Shown piece after piece: positions 6,020 to 13,339 of a stretch of DNA of 16,486 bases (its first letter is position 1; each line of letters begins with the position of its first letter). The stretch is taken from positions 1 to 16,486 of the forward strand of contig CAZOIK010000097.1 in assembly GCA_964579765.1 (NCBI GenBank). Direction: 5' to 3'. Made by a program: the position numbers and the translations under genes. The notes under the pieces were generated by a model, which had not been told where the DNA came from, did not search any database, and saw nothing but the letters and a program-made list of their open reading frames with translations. This stretch comes from DATNBT01 sp964579765 (GTDB taxonomy: Bacteria > Acidobacteriota > Vicinamibacteria > Vicinamibacterales > CAVVIG01).

Positions 6020-8454
6020 CCCGGAGCCTTGCGCTCCTTCTTGTGATGGTGCGGACGGTCCGACGACACCGGCTGCAGCGCCAGCGCGAGCACCTCGTCG
6101 ATGGTCGAGACGAGATGCACTGTCAGATCCTTCCTCAGCTCGGGCGTGAGATCCTCGGCCACGTTCTTTGCGTTCATCTTCGGCAGGATCACTTCGTGGA
6201 TGCCGACCCGCCGCGCCGCGAGCACTTTCTCCTTCACGCCGCCGATCGGCAGCACGCGCCCCGACAGCGTGATCTCGCCGGTCATCGCCACGTCGCCGCG
6301 GACCGGTCGTCCGGTGAGCACCGACGCCATCGCCGTCGCCATCGTCACACCCGCGGACGGTCCGTCCTTCGGGATGGCGCCCGAGGGCACGTGCACGTGC
6401 ATTTCGGCGTTCTTGAAGAAGTCCGGATCGATGCTGTAGGCCTTCGCGTGCATGCGCAGCCATGACAGCGCGGCGCGCGCCGACTCCTTCATCACGTCGC
6501 CGAGCTGACCGGTGAGCGTCAGCGAGCCGGTGCCCGCCATTCTGGACGCTTCGATAAACAGCACTTCGCCGCCGACCGGCGTCCACGCGAGTCCGATGGC
6601 GACGCCCGGCTCCTTCGTGCGCTCTTCCATCTCCTCGTCCATGAACTTCGGCGCGCCGAGCATGTCCACGACGGCGTCCGGCGTGATCTCGATCAGGCCC
6701 GGGTCTTCGGACGCCTCCGCGCGGCGGCGCGCGACCTTGCGGCAGAGCGAGCCGATTTCGCGCTCGAGGTTGCGGACGCCGGCCTCGCGCGTGTAGCCGC
6801 GGATCACCGTCCGCAGTGCGTCCGGCGTGAAGCGAATCTGATCCCCCGTGAGCCCGTGGTTCTTGACCTGCTTGGCGACGAGATGATCTGTGGCGATCTG
6901 CAGCTTCTCGTCCTCCGTGTAGCCGGCGATCTCGAGCACTTCCATGCGATCGCGCAAGGGCGGCGGAATCGGATCGAGGACGTTCGCCGTCGTGATGAAA
7001 AGCACTTCGCTCAAGTCGAACGGCACGTCCAGGTAGTGATCGCGGAACGTGTGGTTCTGCTCCGGATCGAGGACTTCGAGCAGCGCCGACGAGGGATCCC
7101 CGCGGAAGTCGGAACCGAGCTTGTCGATCTCGTCCAGGATGAACACGGGGTTCTTCGACTCGGCGCGGCGCAGACCCTGGATGATCTGGCCCGGCAGCGC
7201 GCCGATGTACGTCCGCCGATGGCCGCGGATCTCCGCCTCGTCACGCATGCCGCCGAGCGACACACGTACGAACTTGCGCCCGAGCGACTGCGCGATCGAC
7301 CGCGCGAGCGACGTCTTGCCGACTCCAGGCGGTCCCGCGAAGCAGAGAATCGGGCCCTTGACGTCGGGGTTGAGCTTGCGGACCGCGAGGTATTCGAGGA
7401 TGCGGTCCTTGGCCTTCTCGAGGCCCGAATGATCGGCGTCGAGGACGGACTTCGTCTTCGGCAGGTCGATCACTTCCTCGGTGCGCTTGTTCCACGGCAG
7501 CGCGACGAGCCAGTCGAGATAGGTGCGTGACACCGTGTACTCGGCCGCAGCCACGGGCATTTTCGACAGCCGGTCCAGCTCGCGGAGCGCTTCCTTCTTG
7601 ACGGCCTCGGGCATCCCGGCCGCCTCGATCTTCTCGCCGAGCTCCTCGATCTCCTTAGTCTGCTCGTCGCCTTCGCCGAGCTCCTTCTGGATCGCCTTCA
7701 GCTGCTCGCGCAGGAAGTAATCGCGCTGGTTCTTGCCGACTTCCGACTGGACCTGCGACTGAATCTTCGAGCCGAGCTCGAGGACTTCGAGCTCCTTGAT
7801 CAGGATGCGGTTCAGGTTGTCCATCCGCGCGCGGATGTCCAGCGTCTCGAGCACGTCCTGCTTGACGGCGGTGCTGATCGTCGAGAGCGACGAGGCGATG
7901 AAGTCGGCGAGACGCCCGGGCTCGCTGATGTTCGTCGCGAGCGTCTGCAGGTCGTCGGACAACAGCGGCGACAGCGAGACGACCTGCTGGAAGTTCGTCT
8001 TGATATTGCGCGCCAGCGCGTCGATCTCGAGCGCGTCGGCCTCCGTTGTCCCTTCCGCGGCGAGCGTGACTTTCGCGCGCAGATATGGCTGCATCGACAC
8101 GATCTCGTCCAGCGTGAGACGCGCCAGCCCCTGTACGATGAGCCGCAGGCTGCCGTCGGGCAGCTTGAACATCTTGTGGATGTGCGTCGCCGTGCCGACC
8201 GGATAGAGATCGGCCTGCCCCGGCTCCTCGACGGCGGCGTCGCGCTGGGTGAACACGGCGATCAGCTTGCCGTTCTGGATCGCGTCGTCAATGAGACGCA
8301 CCGAGCTCTCGCGCGCGACGGCGAGCGGCATGAACGAATTGGGAAAGAGCACCGTGTCCCGCAGGGGCAGCACCGGCAGCTCGGGAGGAATCGAGAGCGG
8401 CCGCTCTCCGGAGGACATGTCCTCTGGCTTCAGGTTCTCGAGTTGATCGCTCAT
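5998..8454 (-). CDS. lon: ATP-dependent protease Lon (LonA type)
   Basis: This is a cytoplasmic AAA+ protease that unfolds and degrades damaged proteins and short-lived regulators. The 818-residue product has an N-terminal substrate-binding domain from about residue 25 (LPVLPLRDTVLFP), a coiled-coil region, then the ATPase with Walker A GPPGVGKT (374-381) and Walker B FILDEID with D441-E442. The C-terminal protease domain has the Ser-Lys dyad: S700 in KDGPSAG and K741 in GGVKEKV. The N-terminal domain and lack of a membrane insert make it LonA rather than LonB. GAGG (8463-8460) sits 5 bases before the ATG. An intrinsic terminator separates it from the DksA-like gene, so it probably has its own promoter in the AT patch at 8464-8477, though I see no clear -35/-10 pair there. 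No HrcA- or HspR-type operator is recognisable. Its 3' end overlaps the NUDIX gene by 22 bases. Confidence 0.98.
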   Translation of the reverse strand: MSDQLENLKPEDMSSGERPLSIPPELPVLPLRDTVLFPNSFMPLAVARESSVRLIDDAIQNGKLIAVFTQRDAAVEEPGQADLYPVGTATHIHKMFKLPDGSLRLIVQGLARLTLDEIVSMQPYLRAKVTLAAEGTTEADALEIDALARNIKTNFQQVVSLSPLLSDDLQTLATNISEPGRLADFIASSLSTISTAVKQDVLETLDIRARMDNLNRILIKELEVLELGSKIQSQVQSEVGKNQRDYFLREQLKAIQKELGEGDEQTKEIEELGEKIEAAGMPEAVKKEALRELDRLSKMPVAAAEYTVSRTYLDWLVALPWNKRTEEVIDLPKTKSVLDADHSGLEKAKDRILEYLAVRKLNPDVKGPILCFAGPPGVGKTSLARSIAQSLGRKFVRVSLGGMRDEAEIRGHRRTYIGALPGQIIQGLRRAESKNPVFILDEIDKLGSDFRGDPSSALLEVLDPEQNHTFRDHYLDVPFDLSEVLFITTANVLDPIPPPLRDRMEVLEIAGYTEDEKLQIATDHLVAKQVKNHGLTGDQIRFTPDALRTVIRGYTREAGVRNLEREIGSLCRKVARRRAEASEDPGLIEITPDAVVDMLGAPKFMDEEMEERTKEPGVAIGLAWTPVGGEVLFIEASRMAGTGSLTLTGQLGDVMKESARAALSWLRMHAKAYSIDPDFFKNAEMHVHVPSGAIPKDGPSAGVTMATAMASVLTGRPVRGDVAMTGEITLSGRVLPIGGVKEKVLAARRVGIHEVILPKMNAKNVAEDLTPELRKDLTVHLVSTIDEVLALALQPVSSDRPHHHKKERKAPGQISIRA

Positions 8455-8511
8455 GGCGACCTCACTTTATTTCAAAAGGTCGTCGTGTCGTGAGGAACGT
8501 CGGTGGACGGG

Positions 8512-8539
8512 AAAACGGGCTCCGCCACCGGCGGAGCCC
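8512..8539 (-). terminator. Intrinsic terminator after the DksA-like gene
   Basis: A perfect 10-bp inverted repeat (8517-8526 with 8530-8539) closes a 3-base loop. Read on the minus strand it is followed by GTTTTC. It lies 22 bases after the stop of the DksA-like gene and before lon, so it should end or reduce read-through into lon. The T-run is short (four), so termination may be partial. Confidence 0.8.
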
Positions 8540-8560
8540 CATGGCAGGACGCCGGTTGCT

Positions 8561-9013
8561 TTACAGATCGAAGAAGAGCGACGTCGCGCCGCGCCGGGCC
8601 GTCAGCTGACGCTGACGCTGCTCGACGACTTCCTTCGCTTCCTCGCAGTCCTTGCAGCGCACCGCGAACGGCAGCGCCCGAAGACGCTTCTCGGCGATTT
8701 CCTCGCCGCATTCGAAGCAGTTGCCGTAGGTACCCTGCTCGAGCCGCGCGAGCGCGTCGTCCACCTTGTTCAGGGTCTCCGATTTCATCTGGATCAGCGC
8801 CAGCTCGATGTCTTCCTGAATGTCGGCTTCCGAACTCTCGACGGCGTCGAACACCTCGGACAACTTCGTGACCTCGCCCGTCGCACGCACGTCGCGCATC
8901 TTGCCCTGGACTTCGGCCTGAAGCTCACGCCGGCGCCCCTCGAGCATCTGCTTCAGCTCGCGGTAGCGGGCGGACTTGCCTTCCCTGGTTCCTGGTGTGC
9001 TCATCTCCTTCAT
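8561..9013 (-). CDS. DksA/TraR-family C4 zinc-finger transcriptional regulator
   Basis: The family binds the secondary channel of RNA polymerase and, with ppGpp, shifts transcription away from rRNA genes in starvation. The 150-residue product has a long charged coiled coil (about 15-95) and a C-terminal zinc finger, C99-x2-C102-x17-C120-x2-C123, with the same spacing as E. coli DksA. Counting back from the first Cys by the E. coli distance, the coiled-coil tip reads D56-A-V-E59-S-S61 where E. coli has DxxDxA. One acidic residue is thus changed to Glu and Ala to Ser. The start at 9013 has AAGGAG 7 bases upstream; the next ATG (9004) has no spacing from its purine run. Full DksA function is uncertain because of the tip changes, so no gene symbol is given. 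Rel, the ppGpp enzyme, is encoded about 1 kb away. Confidence 0.9.
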   Translation of the reverse strand: MKEMSTPGTREGKSARYRELKQMLEGRRRELQAEVQGKMRDVRATGEVTKLSEVFDAVESSEADIQEDIELALIQMKSETLNKVDDALARLEQGTYGNCFECGEEIAEKRLRALPFAVRCKDCEEAKEVVEQRQRQLTARRGATSLFFDL

Positions 9014-9449
9014 GACGCCGCTCCTTGTGTTCCCGGTTCTCCGGGCCGCTCTATGAATGCAACTCGCTCTGCAAATGAATTGCCAGCCACGACACTACCT
9101 AAAGTCCTATATGAACCGACGAGTTCCAGACGGCCTGCTGACATTCCAGTTACGCGACGTTTGCAGGTCTTACACATATTGAACAATCAACCCGTCGTAA
9201 CTCGTTAACCTAAAAATGGTTGCAAGAGTCTACACCAAAATTAGACCGTTCGTTCAAATTTCGATGCCCAGTTAGACGCCCGGGAGGCCAAAAAGGTTCG
9301 TCCCCGTTCTGGGCGATTTGTCCGCTTGAGGAGACGTTCGAAGTGCGGAAAATTGCTGAGCGCTGGGACCAGCTGGCCCCATCTCGTGGCAAAACCGTCA
9401 CTCGAACGATATACTTAGAGGCTCCCGAAGTGGAGATCTCGAGGTCCTG
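9014..9449. other. Gene-poor, AT-richer spacer between the DksA-like gene and rpmB
   Basis: This 436-base gap separates two divergent genes. By hand count 9061-9240 is about 46% GC, far below the flanking genes. At its left end are the DksA-like leader with AAGGAG (9026-9021) and a 5-bp hairpin (9032-9036 with 9041-9045). At its right end is the rpmB promoter. Short inverted repeats occur, such as TTGA-acaa-TCAA at 9179-9190, GTTAAC at 9204-9209, and GCCCGG (9278-9283) with CTGGGC (9309-9314). A TTG-initiated open frame of 76 codons (9220-9450) touches the rpmB start, but its codon choice is not host-like and it spans the promoter, so I do not call a gene. I recognise no tRNA or known riboswitch. 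Confidence 0.6.
9410..9415 (+). promoter_or_regulatory. Probable -10 element of the rpmB-ridA operon
   Basis: TATACT at 9410-9415 predicts a transcript start near 9422 and a leader of about 28 bases before the rpmB ATG. The hexamer 17 bases upstream is TGGCAA (9387-9392), a poor -35 match. GAGG at 9441-9444 is the ribosome binding site, 5 bases from the ATG. Confidence 0.5.
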
Positions 9450-9641
9450 ATGGCCAAGCATTGTGAAGTGTGCGGAAAAACCCCCGTCGTCGGACGCCAG
9501 CACAGCCACGCCAACAACGTGAGTGCCCGGCGGTTTGAACCCAACCTGCAGACCGTGCGGGCCGCGGTTGGCGGCGGAGTCAAGCGCATCAAGGTGTGCA
9601 CGCGTTGCCTGCGATCGGGCAAGGTCACCAAGGCCGCATGA
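9450..9641 (+). CDS. rpmB: 50S ribosomal protein L28
   Basis: The product is a 63-residue component of the large ribosomal subunit. It begins MAKHCEVCGK, has the conserved HSHANN stretch followed by basic residues, and ends with CTRCLRSGKV. Four cysteines (C5, C8, C50, C53) form a zinc ribbon, so this is the C+ form of L28. Many bacteria carry a cysteine-free second copy used under zinc limitation; none is seen here. GAGG lies 5 bases before the ATG. The stop overlaps the ridA start as ATGA, so the two genes are almost certainly cotranscribed and coupled. Confidence 0.97.
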   Translation: MAKHCEVCGKTPVVGRQHSHANNVSARRFEPNLQTVRAAVGGGVKRIKVCTRCLRSGKVTKAA

Positions 9642-10021
9642 AACAGGCGATTACGAGCCCCGATGCGCCGAACCCGGCTGGCGCGTATTCGCCCGCCCTC
9701 CGCGTCGGGCAGTTGCTGTTCCTGTCGGGGCAGATCCCGATCGATCCCAAAACCGGGCAGATGGTGTCTGGGGACGCGGCGACGCATGCGCGCCGGTCGA
9801 TGGAGAACCTCGGCGCGCTCCTCAAGGCGGCCGGGCTGTCGTTCGAGCATGTCGTGCGCACGACCGTATTCCTGGCCGACATGAACGACTTCGCGGCCGT
9901 CAACGAGGTGTACTCGTCGTATTTCGGGGATCCGAAGCCCGCCCGGGTCACCGTTCAGGCCGCCCGCCTGCCGCGAGACGCACGCGTCGAGATCGACGCG
10001 ATTGCGAGCTTCGACGCTTAG
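9638..10021 (+). CDS. ridA: RidA family reactive intermediate/imine deaminase
   Basis: RidA hydrolyses 2-aminoacrylate and related enamines/imines released by PLP enzymes such as threonine dehydratase, protecting PLP enzymes including the branched-chain aminotransferase. The 127-residue product has the family's usual length. It contains GAYSPA (Y17), LFLSGQIP, a VVRTTVFLADM stretch and the signature PARVTVQAARLP with the substrate-binding arginine at R103 and E118 in VEID. I chose ATG 9638, which overlaps the rpmB stop as ATGA; a GTG 42 bases earlier would only add residues encoded inside rpmB. One base separates its stop from the stop of the convergent rel gene. The catalytic Arg supports an active deaminase rather than an Rid subgroup without activity. 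Confidence 0.94.
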   Translation: MKQAITSPDAPNPAGAYSPALRVGQLLFLSGQIPIDPKTGQMVSGDAATHARRSMENLGALLKAAGLSFEHVVRTTVFLADMNDFAAVNEVYSSYFGDPKPARVTVQAARLPRDARVEIDAIASFDA

Positions 10022-10022
10022 G

Positions 10023-12203
10023 CTAGCCGGCCCGTCCCGCGCCTCCGGCTCTCTCGACGTCCAGCACACCGTCCACGGCCCGCAGTGACTTCATCACCCG
10101 CTCGAGGTGTTTGAGGTCGCTGATCTCGACCGTCACGTCGATCCGCGCGCGGCGATCGTCGTCGGTGTGCGCTTCCATGTTGCGGATGTTGGTGTTGATG
10201 TCGGCGATCTTCGCGCTGACGGCCGCCAGCAGGCCCTTGCGGTCTTCGACCTCCATCGTCAGCTTGACCGTGTAGGGCGCGCCGGCCTCGTCCGCGCCGC
10301 CCTTGTCCCACTCGACGTCGATCCGCCGCTCCGGGTCGTACAACAGGTTGACGACGTTGGGGCACGTCGCGGAGTGCACCGAGACGCCCTTGCCGCGCGT
10401 GATGTAGCCGACGATCTTTTCGCCACGAATCGGGTTGCAGCAGCGGGCGCGGAAGATCATCAGATCGTCCACGCCGCGAACTTTGATCTTTTCCTCACCG
10501 GCGCCGAACACGCGCTTGACGACGGCGGTGACCGGCCCTTCGGGTGCCTTCTCCTGCAGACGATCCACCGGCACGAGCTTGGCGAGCAGTTGCCGTGGCG
10601 CGAGCTTGCCGTACCCGACGAGCGCAAACACCTCGTCGGGCTTGGACGCGCCGAACTCGACCAGGGCCTTCGCCGACGCGGGATCGTCGAGCAGCGTCTT
10701 GACGTTCAGGTCGTACCGCCGCGCTTCCTTCTCGAGCACTCTGCGTCCGAGGTCGATCGCGCGAATGCGCTCCTCGCGGCGAATCAGATACTTGATCTCG
10801 TACCGCGCGTGCGAGGTGACGACGAAGTTGAGCCAGTCGCGGCTCGGTTTGTGCCCCGCCGCGGTCACGATCTCGACGATGTCGCCGTTTTTGAGTCGCG
10901 TGCGGAGCGGCACCATCTTGCCGTTGATGCGCGCGCCGACGCACTGATGTCCGACGTCGGTGTGCACGGCGTACGCGAAGTCGATCGGCGTCGCGCCGCG
11001 CGGGAACGCCTTGACCTGCCCCTTCGGCGTGAACGTGTACACCTCTTCGGGATAGAGCTCGACCTTGAGGTTCTGGATGAATTCCTGCGGGTCGCGGACT
11101 TCCTGCTGGTATTCGAGCAGCTGGCGCATCCACTGGAAGTACCGCTCGTCGCGGTGATCGCCGACGCGTCCCTCTTTGTACTTCCAGTGTGCCGCGATGC
11201 CTTCCTCGGCCATCCGGTGCATCTCGACCGTCCGAATCTGCACTTCGAACGGCGTGCCCTGTTCGCTGATGACCGACGTGTGCAGCGACTGGTAGCCGTT
11301 GGGCCGCGGCATCGCGATGAAGTCCTTGATACGTCCCGGCACCGGCGACCACGTCTGATGGATGATGCCGAGCGCGCCGTAGCAGTCCTTGATGCTGTCG
11401 GTGACGATCCGCAGCGCGATGAAATCGTAGACCTGGTCGAGCTCGATCTTCTGGCGCTTCAGCTTCTGGTGGATGCTCCACAGGCGCTTGATGCGTCCGT
11501 CAACGTGCACGACTGGAATCTGTGCCTCGCGCAGCTTCGACTCGATCGTGGCCTTGAGATTCTGAATCAGGCCCTCGGACGTGCGGCGCTTCAGGTCCAC
11601 CTTGATCCGCAGCGCGTCGTACGCCTGCGGCTCGAGATACTTGAAGGCGAGCTCTTCGAGCTCGTTCTTGACCTTGCTCATGCCGAGGCGGGTCGCGATC
11701 GGCGCGTAGATGTCGCGTGTCTCCTGCGCGACGCGGAGCCGCCGGTCCTCCGGCAGGTGATGGAGCGTCCGCATGTTGTGCACGCGATCGGCGAGCTTGA
11801 CGAGGATCACGCGGATGTCGTCCACCATCGCGAGCAGCATCTTGCGGAAGTTCTCCGCCTGCCGCTCTTCGGTGGACGAAAACGGGATCGCGCTGATTTT
11901 CGTGACCCCCTCGACCACGTGGGCGACATCCGGCCCGAACAGCTCCCGGATGCGTTCGATGGTCGTCAGGGTGTCCTCGACCACGTCGTGCAGGAGGCCG
12001 GCCGCGATGGCTACGACGTCGAGCTTCAGGTCAACCAGGAACTCGGCGACGGCCAGGGGGTGGATGAGATACGGTTCTCCCGAACGGCGGACCTGACCGC
12101 GGTGTTCGAAGGCCGAGAACACATAGGCCCGGCGGAGGAGCTCGAGGTCGGCGTCGGGGCTATAAGCACGGACCTTTTCGAGCAGGTCCTCGAAGCGAAT
12201 CAT
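10023..12203 (-). CDS. rel: Bifunctional (p)ppGpp synthetase/hydrolase, RelA/SpoT long form
   Basis: This is the ribosome-associated enzyme that makes and degrades the alarmone (p)ppGpp. The 726 residues carry every expected domain. The HD hydrolase (about 25-180) has H48, H72-D73 in LLHDVVEDT and D139 in KLADRVHN. The synthetase (about 235-345) has RIKD at 291-294 and PRPNGYQSLHT at 299-309. A TGS domain lies at about 387-448 (VYTFTPKG to IVEIVT), a conserved Cys-rich zinc-finger-like segment (RCCNPIRGEKIVGY) at 587-600, and an ACT domain at 644-717. An intact HD site plus the basic RxKD motif is typical of bifunctional Rel rather than synthetase-only RelA. No Shine-Dalgarno is seen before the ATG at 12203. 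It is divergent from the TPR lipoprotein gene and shares an overlapping promoter region with it. Confidence 0.97.
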   Translation of the reverse strand: MIRFEDLLEKVRAYSPDADLELLRRAYVFSAFEHRGQVRRSGEPYLIHPLAVAEFLVDLKLDVVAIAAGLLHDVVEDTLTTIERIRELFGPDVAHVVEGVTKISAIPFSSTEERQAENFRKMLLAMVDDIRVILVKLADRVHNMRTLHHLPEDRRLRVAQETRDIYAPIATRLGMSKVKNELEELAFKYLEPQAYDALRIKVDLKRRTSEGLIQNLKATIESKLREAQIPVVHVDGRIKRLWSIHQKLKRQKIELDQVYDFIALRIVTDSIKDCYGALGIIHQTWSPVPGRIKDFIAMPRPNGYQSLHTSVISEQGTPFEVQIRTVEMHRMAEEGIAAHWKYKEGRVGDHRDERYFQWMRQLLEYQQEVRDPQEFIQNLKVELYPEEVYTFTPKGQVKAFPRGATPIDFAYAVHTDVGHQCVGARINGKMVPLRTRLKNGDIVEIVTAAGHKPSRDWLNFVVTSHARYEIKYLIRREERIRAIDLGRRVLEKEARRYDLNVKTLLDDPASAKALVEFGASKPDEVFALVGYGKLAPRQLLAKLVPVDRLQEKAPEGPVTAVVKRVFGAGEEKIKVRGVDDLMIFRARCCNPIRGEKIVGYITRGKGVSVHSATCPNVVNLLYDPERRIDVEWDKGGADEAGAPYTVKLTMEVEDRKGLLAAVSAKIADINTNIRNMEAHTDDDRRARIDVTVEISDLKHLERVMKSLRAVDGVLDVERAGGAGRAG

Positions 12204-12228
12204 GGAATTCGGTGTCTATTCCTATACC

Positions 12229-12258
12229 TTGACGTACGTTTTTTCGCTTCACTATACT
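12229..12258 (+). promoter_or_regulatory. Sigma70-type promoter of the TPR lipoprotein gene
   Basis: TTGACG (12229-12234), an 18-base spacer and TATACT (12253-12258) make the best housekeeping-type promoter match I found in the window. The predicted start is near 12265, leaving a leader of about 58 bases before the ATG at 12323. The -10 overlaps the -10 of the divergent rel promoter. Confidence 0.7.
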
Positions 12259-12280
12259 GGCCCGGTTTCGGCCACGGCAA
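12251..12280 (-). promoter_or_regulatory. Divergent promoter of rel, sharing its -10 with the lipoprotein promoter
   Basis: On the minus strand TTGCCG (12280-12275), an 18-base spacer and TATAGT (12256-12251) predict a start near 12244 and a leader of about 41 bases before the rel ATG. The hexamer is offset 2 bases from the plus-strand TATACT, so the two polymerases would compete for one site. Confidence 0.5.
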
Positions 12281-12322
12281 ATGTCTCGCCTGTAGGTTCC
12301 AAGGCTGTTTTAAGGGGGCGCA

Positions 12323-13306
12323 ATGCGATCTTTCTCGGGAACGTCACTGCCGTTCGTGGCTGTGGCGGCGCTGGCAGCAACGGTGACGCTCGCGGCGTCT
12401 GGCTGTGGTCAGGTCAACCAGCTCAAGGGCAGGAAGGCCTATAAGGACGCCAACACCGCGTACCAGTCGCAGGATTACAGGAAGGCGGCCGATCTCTACC
12501 AGGCCGCGATCGAGGCGGATCCGGACGCGAAGGACGTCCAGCCGGCGTACTTCTTCCTCGCCAACTGCCTCGACAACCTGTACAAGCCAAGCAAGAAAGG
12601 CGAGCCGGCCAACGACGCGCTGATGCAGAACGCGGTCAAGTACTACCAGGAGGCGGCCACGCGCCTCAACGCCTCGAACGACGACAACTACAAGAAGCTC
12701 GGCAAGCTGTCGCTGCAGTATCTCGTCGCCGCGTACGGGTCCGACAAGCTCGACGATCCGGCCAAGGCCGAGCCGGTGCTCCAGGACATGATCCGCGCCG
12801 AACCGGGCGATCCGGCGAACTATTTCATGCTCGCGCGCCTCTACGAGGACGCCGGCGTGTACGACGAAGCGGAGCGGATCTACCTGGCGGCGCGTGACGC
12901 GAAGCCGAACGACGCGTCCGTCTACACGTCGCTCGCCGCGTTCTACAACCGGCAGGGCCAGTTCCCGAAGACCATCGCCGCGCTCGAAGAGCGCGCGCAG
13001 AAGGAATCGAACAACCCGGAGGCATGGCAGACCATCGCCGTCTACTACCAGGACGAGGCGCGCAAGGACTCGCGGCTCAAGGACGCCGAGAAGAAGGACT
13101 ACGTGCTGAAAGGCATCGAGGCCGTGGACAAGGCGCTCACGATCAAGCCCGACTACGCCGACGCGATGACCTACAAGAACCTGCTCCTCCGCCTCGAAGC
13201 GAACCTCGAGAAAGATCCGACGAAGCAGCAGGCGCTGATCAAGGAAGCCAACGACCTGCGCGACAAGTCCGAGGAGCTCCGCAAAAAGAAGGCGTCCGGC
13301 GCGTAA
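12323..13306 (+). CDS. TPR-repeat lipoprotein of unknown function
   Basis: I recognise the architecture but not the specific protein. The 327-residue product starts with a signal peptide (basic MRSF start, hydrophobic 9-25) and a lipobox-like ASGC with the lipidated Cys at C28. Helical tetratricopeptide-type repeats follow at about 38-71, 164-197, 198-231 and 233-280, with a loose region between the first and the rest. A lysine- and glutamate-rich helical tail ends the protein (about 295-325). TPR lipoproteins usually scaffold envelope complexes; the partner here is unknown. The ATG is preceded by AAGGGGG (12312-12318). It appears to be monocistronic, with a good promoter upstream and a strong terminator downstream. 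LspA, encoded at 4052-4582, would process it. Gly at +2 does not suggest an inner-membrane retention signal, but such rules vary between phyla. Confidence 0.85.
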   Translation: MRSFSGTSLPFVAVAALAATVTLAASGCGQVNQLKGRKAYKDANTAYQSQDYRKAADLYQAAIEADPDAKDVQPAYFFLANCLDNLYKPSKKGEPANDALMQNAVKYYQEAATRLNASNDDNYKKLGKLSLQYLVAAYGSDKLDDPAKAEPVLQDMIRAEPGDPANYFMLARLYEDAGVYDEAERIYLAARDAKPNDASVYTSLAAFYNRQGQFPKTIAALEERAQKESNNPEAWQTIAVYYQDEARKDSRLKDAEKKDYVLKGIEAVDKALTIKPDYADAMTYKNLLLRLEANLEKDPTKQQALIKEANDLRDKSEELRKKKASGA

Positions 13307-13339
13307 ACGCCGCGTCAACTTTCAATCGGGTTTCACTCC

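Noticed and set aside
8455..8480. Heat-shock operator or sigma32-like promoter before lon
   Set aside because: The TTTTGAAATAAAG patch suggested it, but no CIRCE, HAIR or sigma32 -35/-10 pair with proper spacing is present.
9290..9315. T-arm-like GGTTCG stretch suggesting a tRNA
   Set aside because: No matching acceptor stem, D arm or anticodon arm can be built around it.
9220..9450. 76-codon plus-strand frame ending on the rpmB start
   Set aside because: Not annotated as a gene: TTG start without a Shine-Dalgarno, codon choice unlike the neighbours, it spans the likely rpmB -10 element, and I recognise no family. Kept as a finding only.
9210..9509. 99-codon minus-strand frame starting inside rpmB
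   Set aside because: It begins antisense to a ribosomal protein gene, has no ribosome binding site that I can see and no recognisable motif.
10107..12386. Long open frame antisense to rel
   Set aside because: It mirrors a full-length Rel with intact domains and shows no protein family features of its own.
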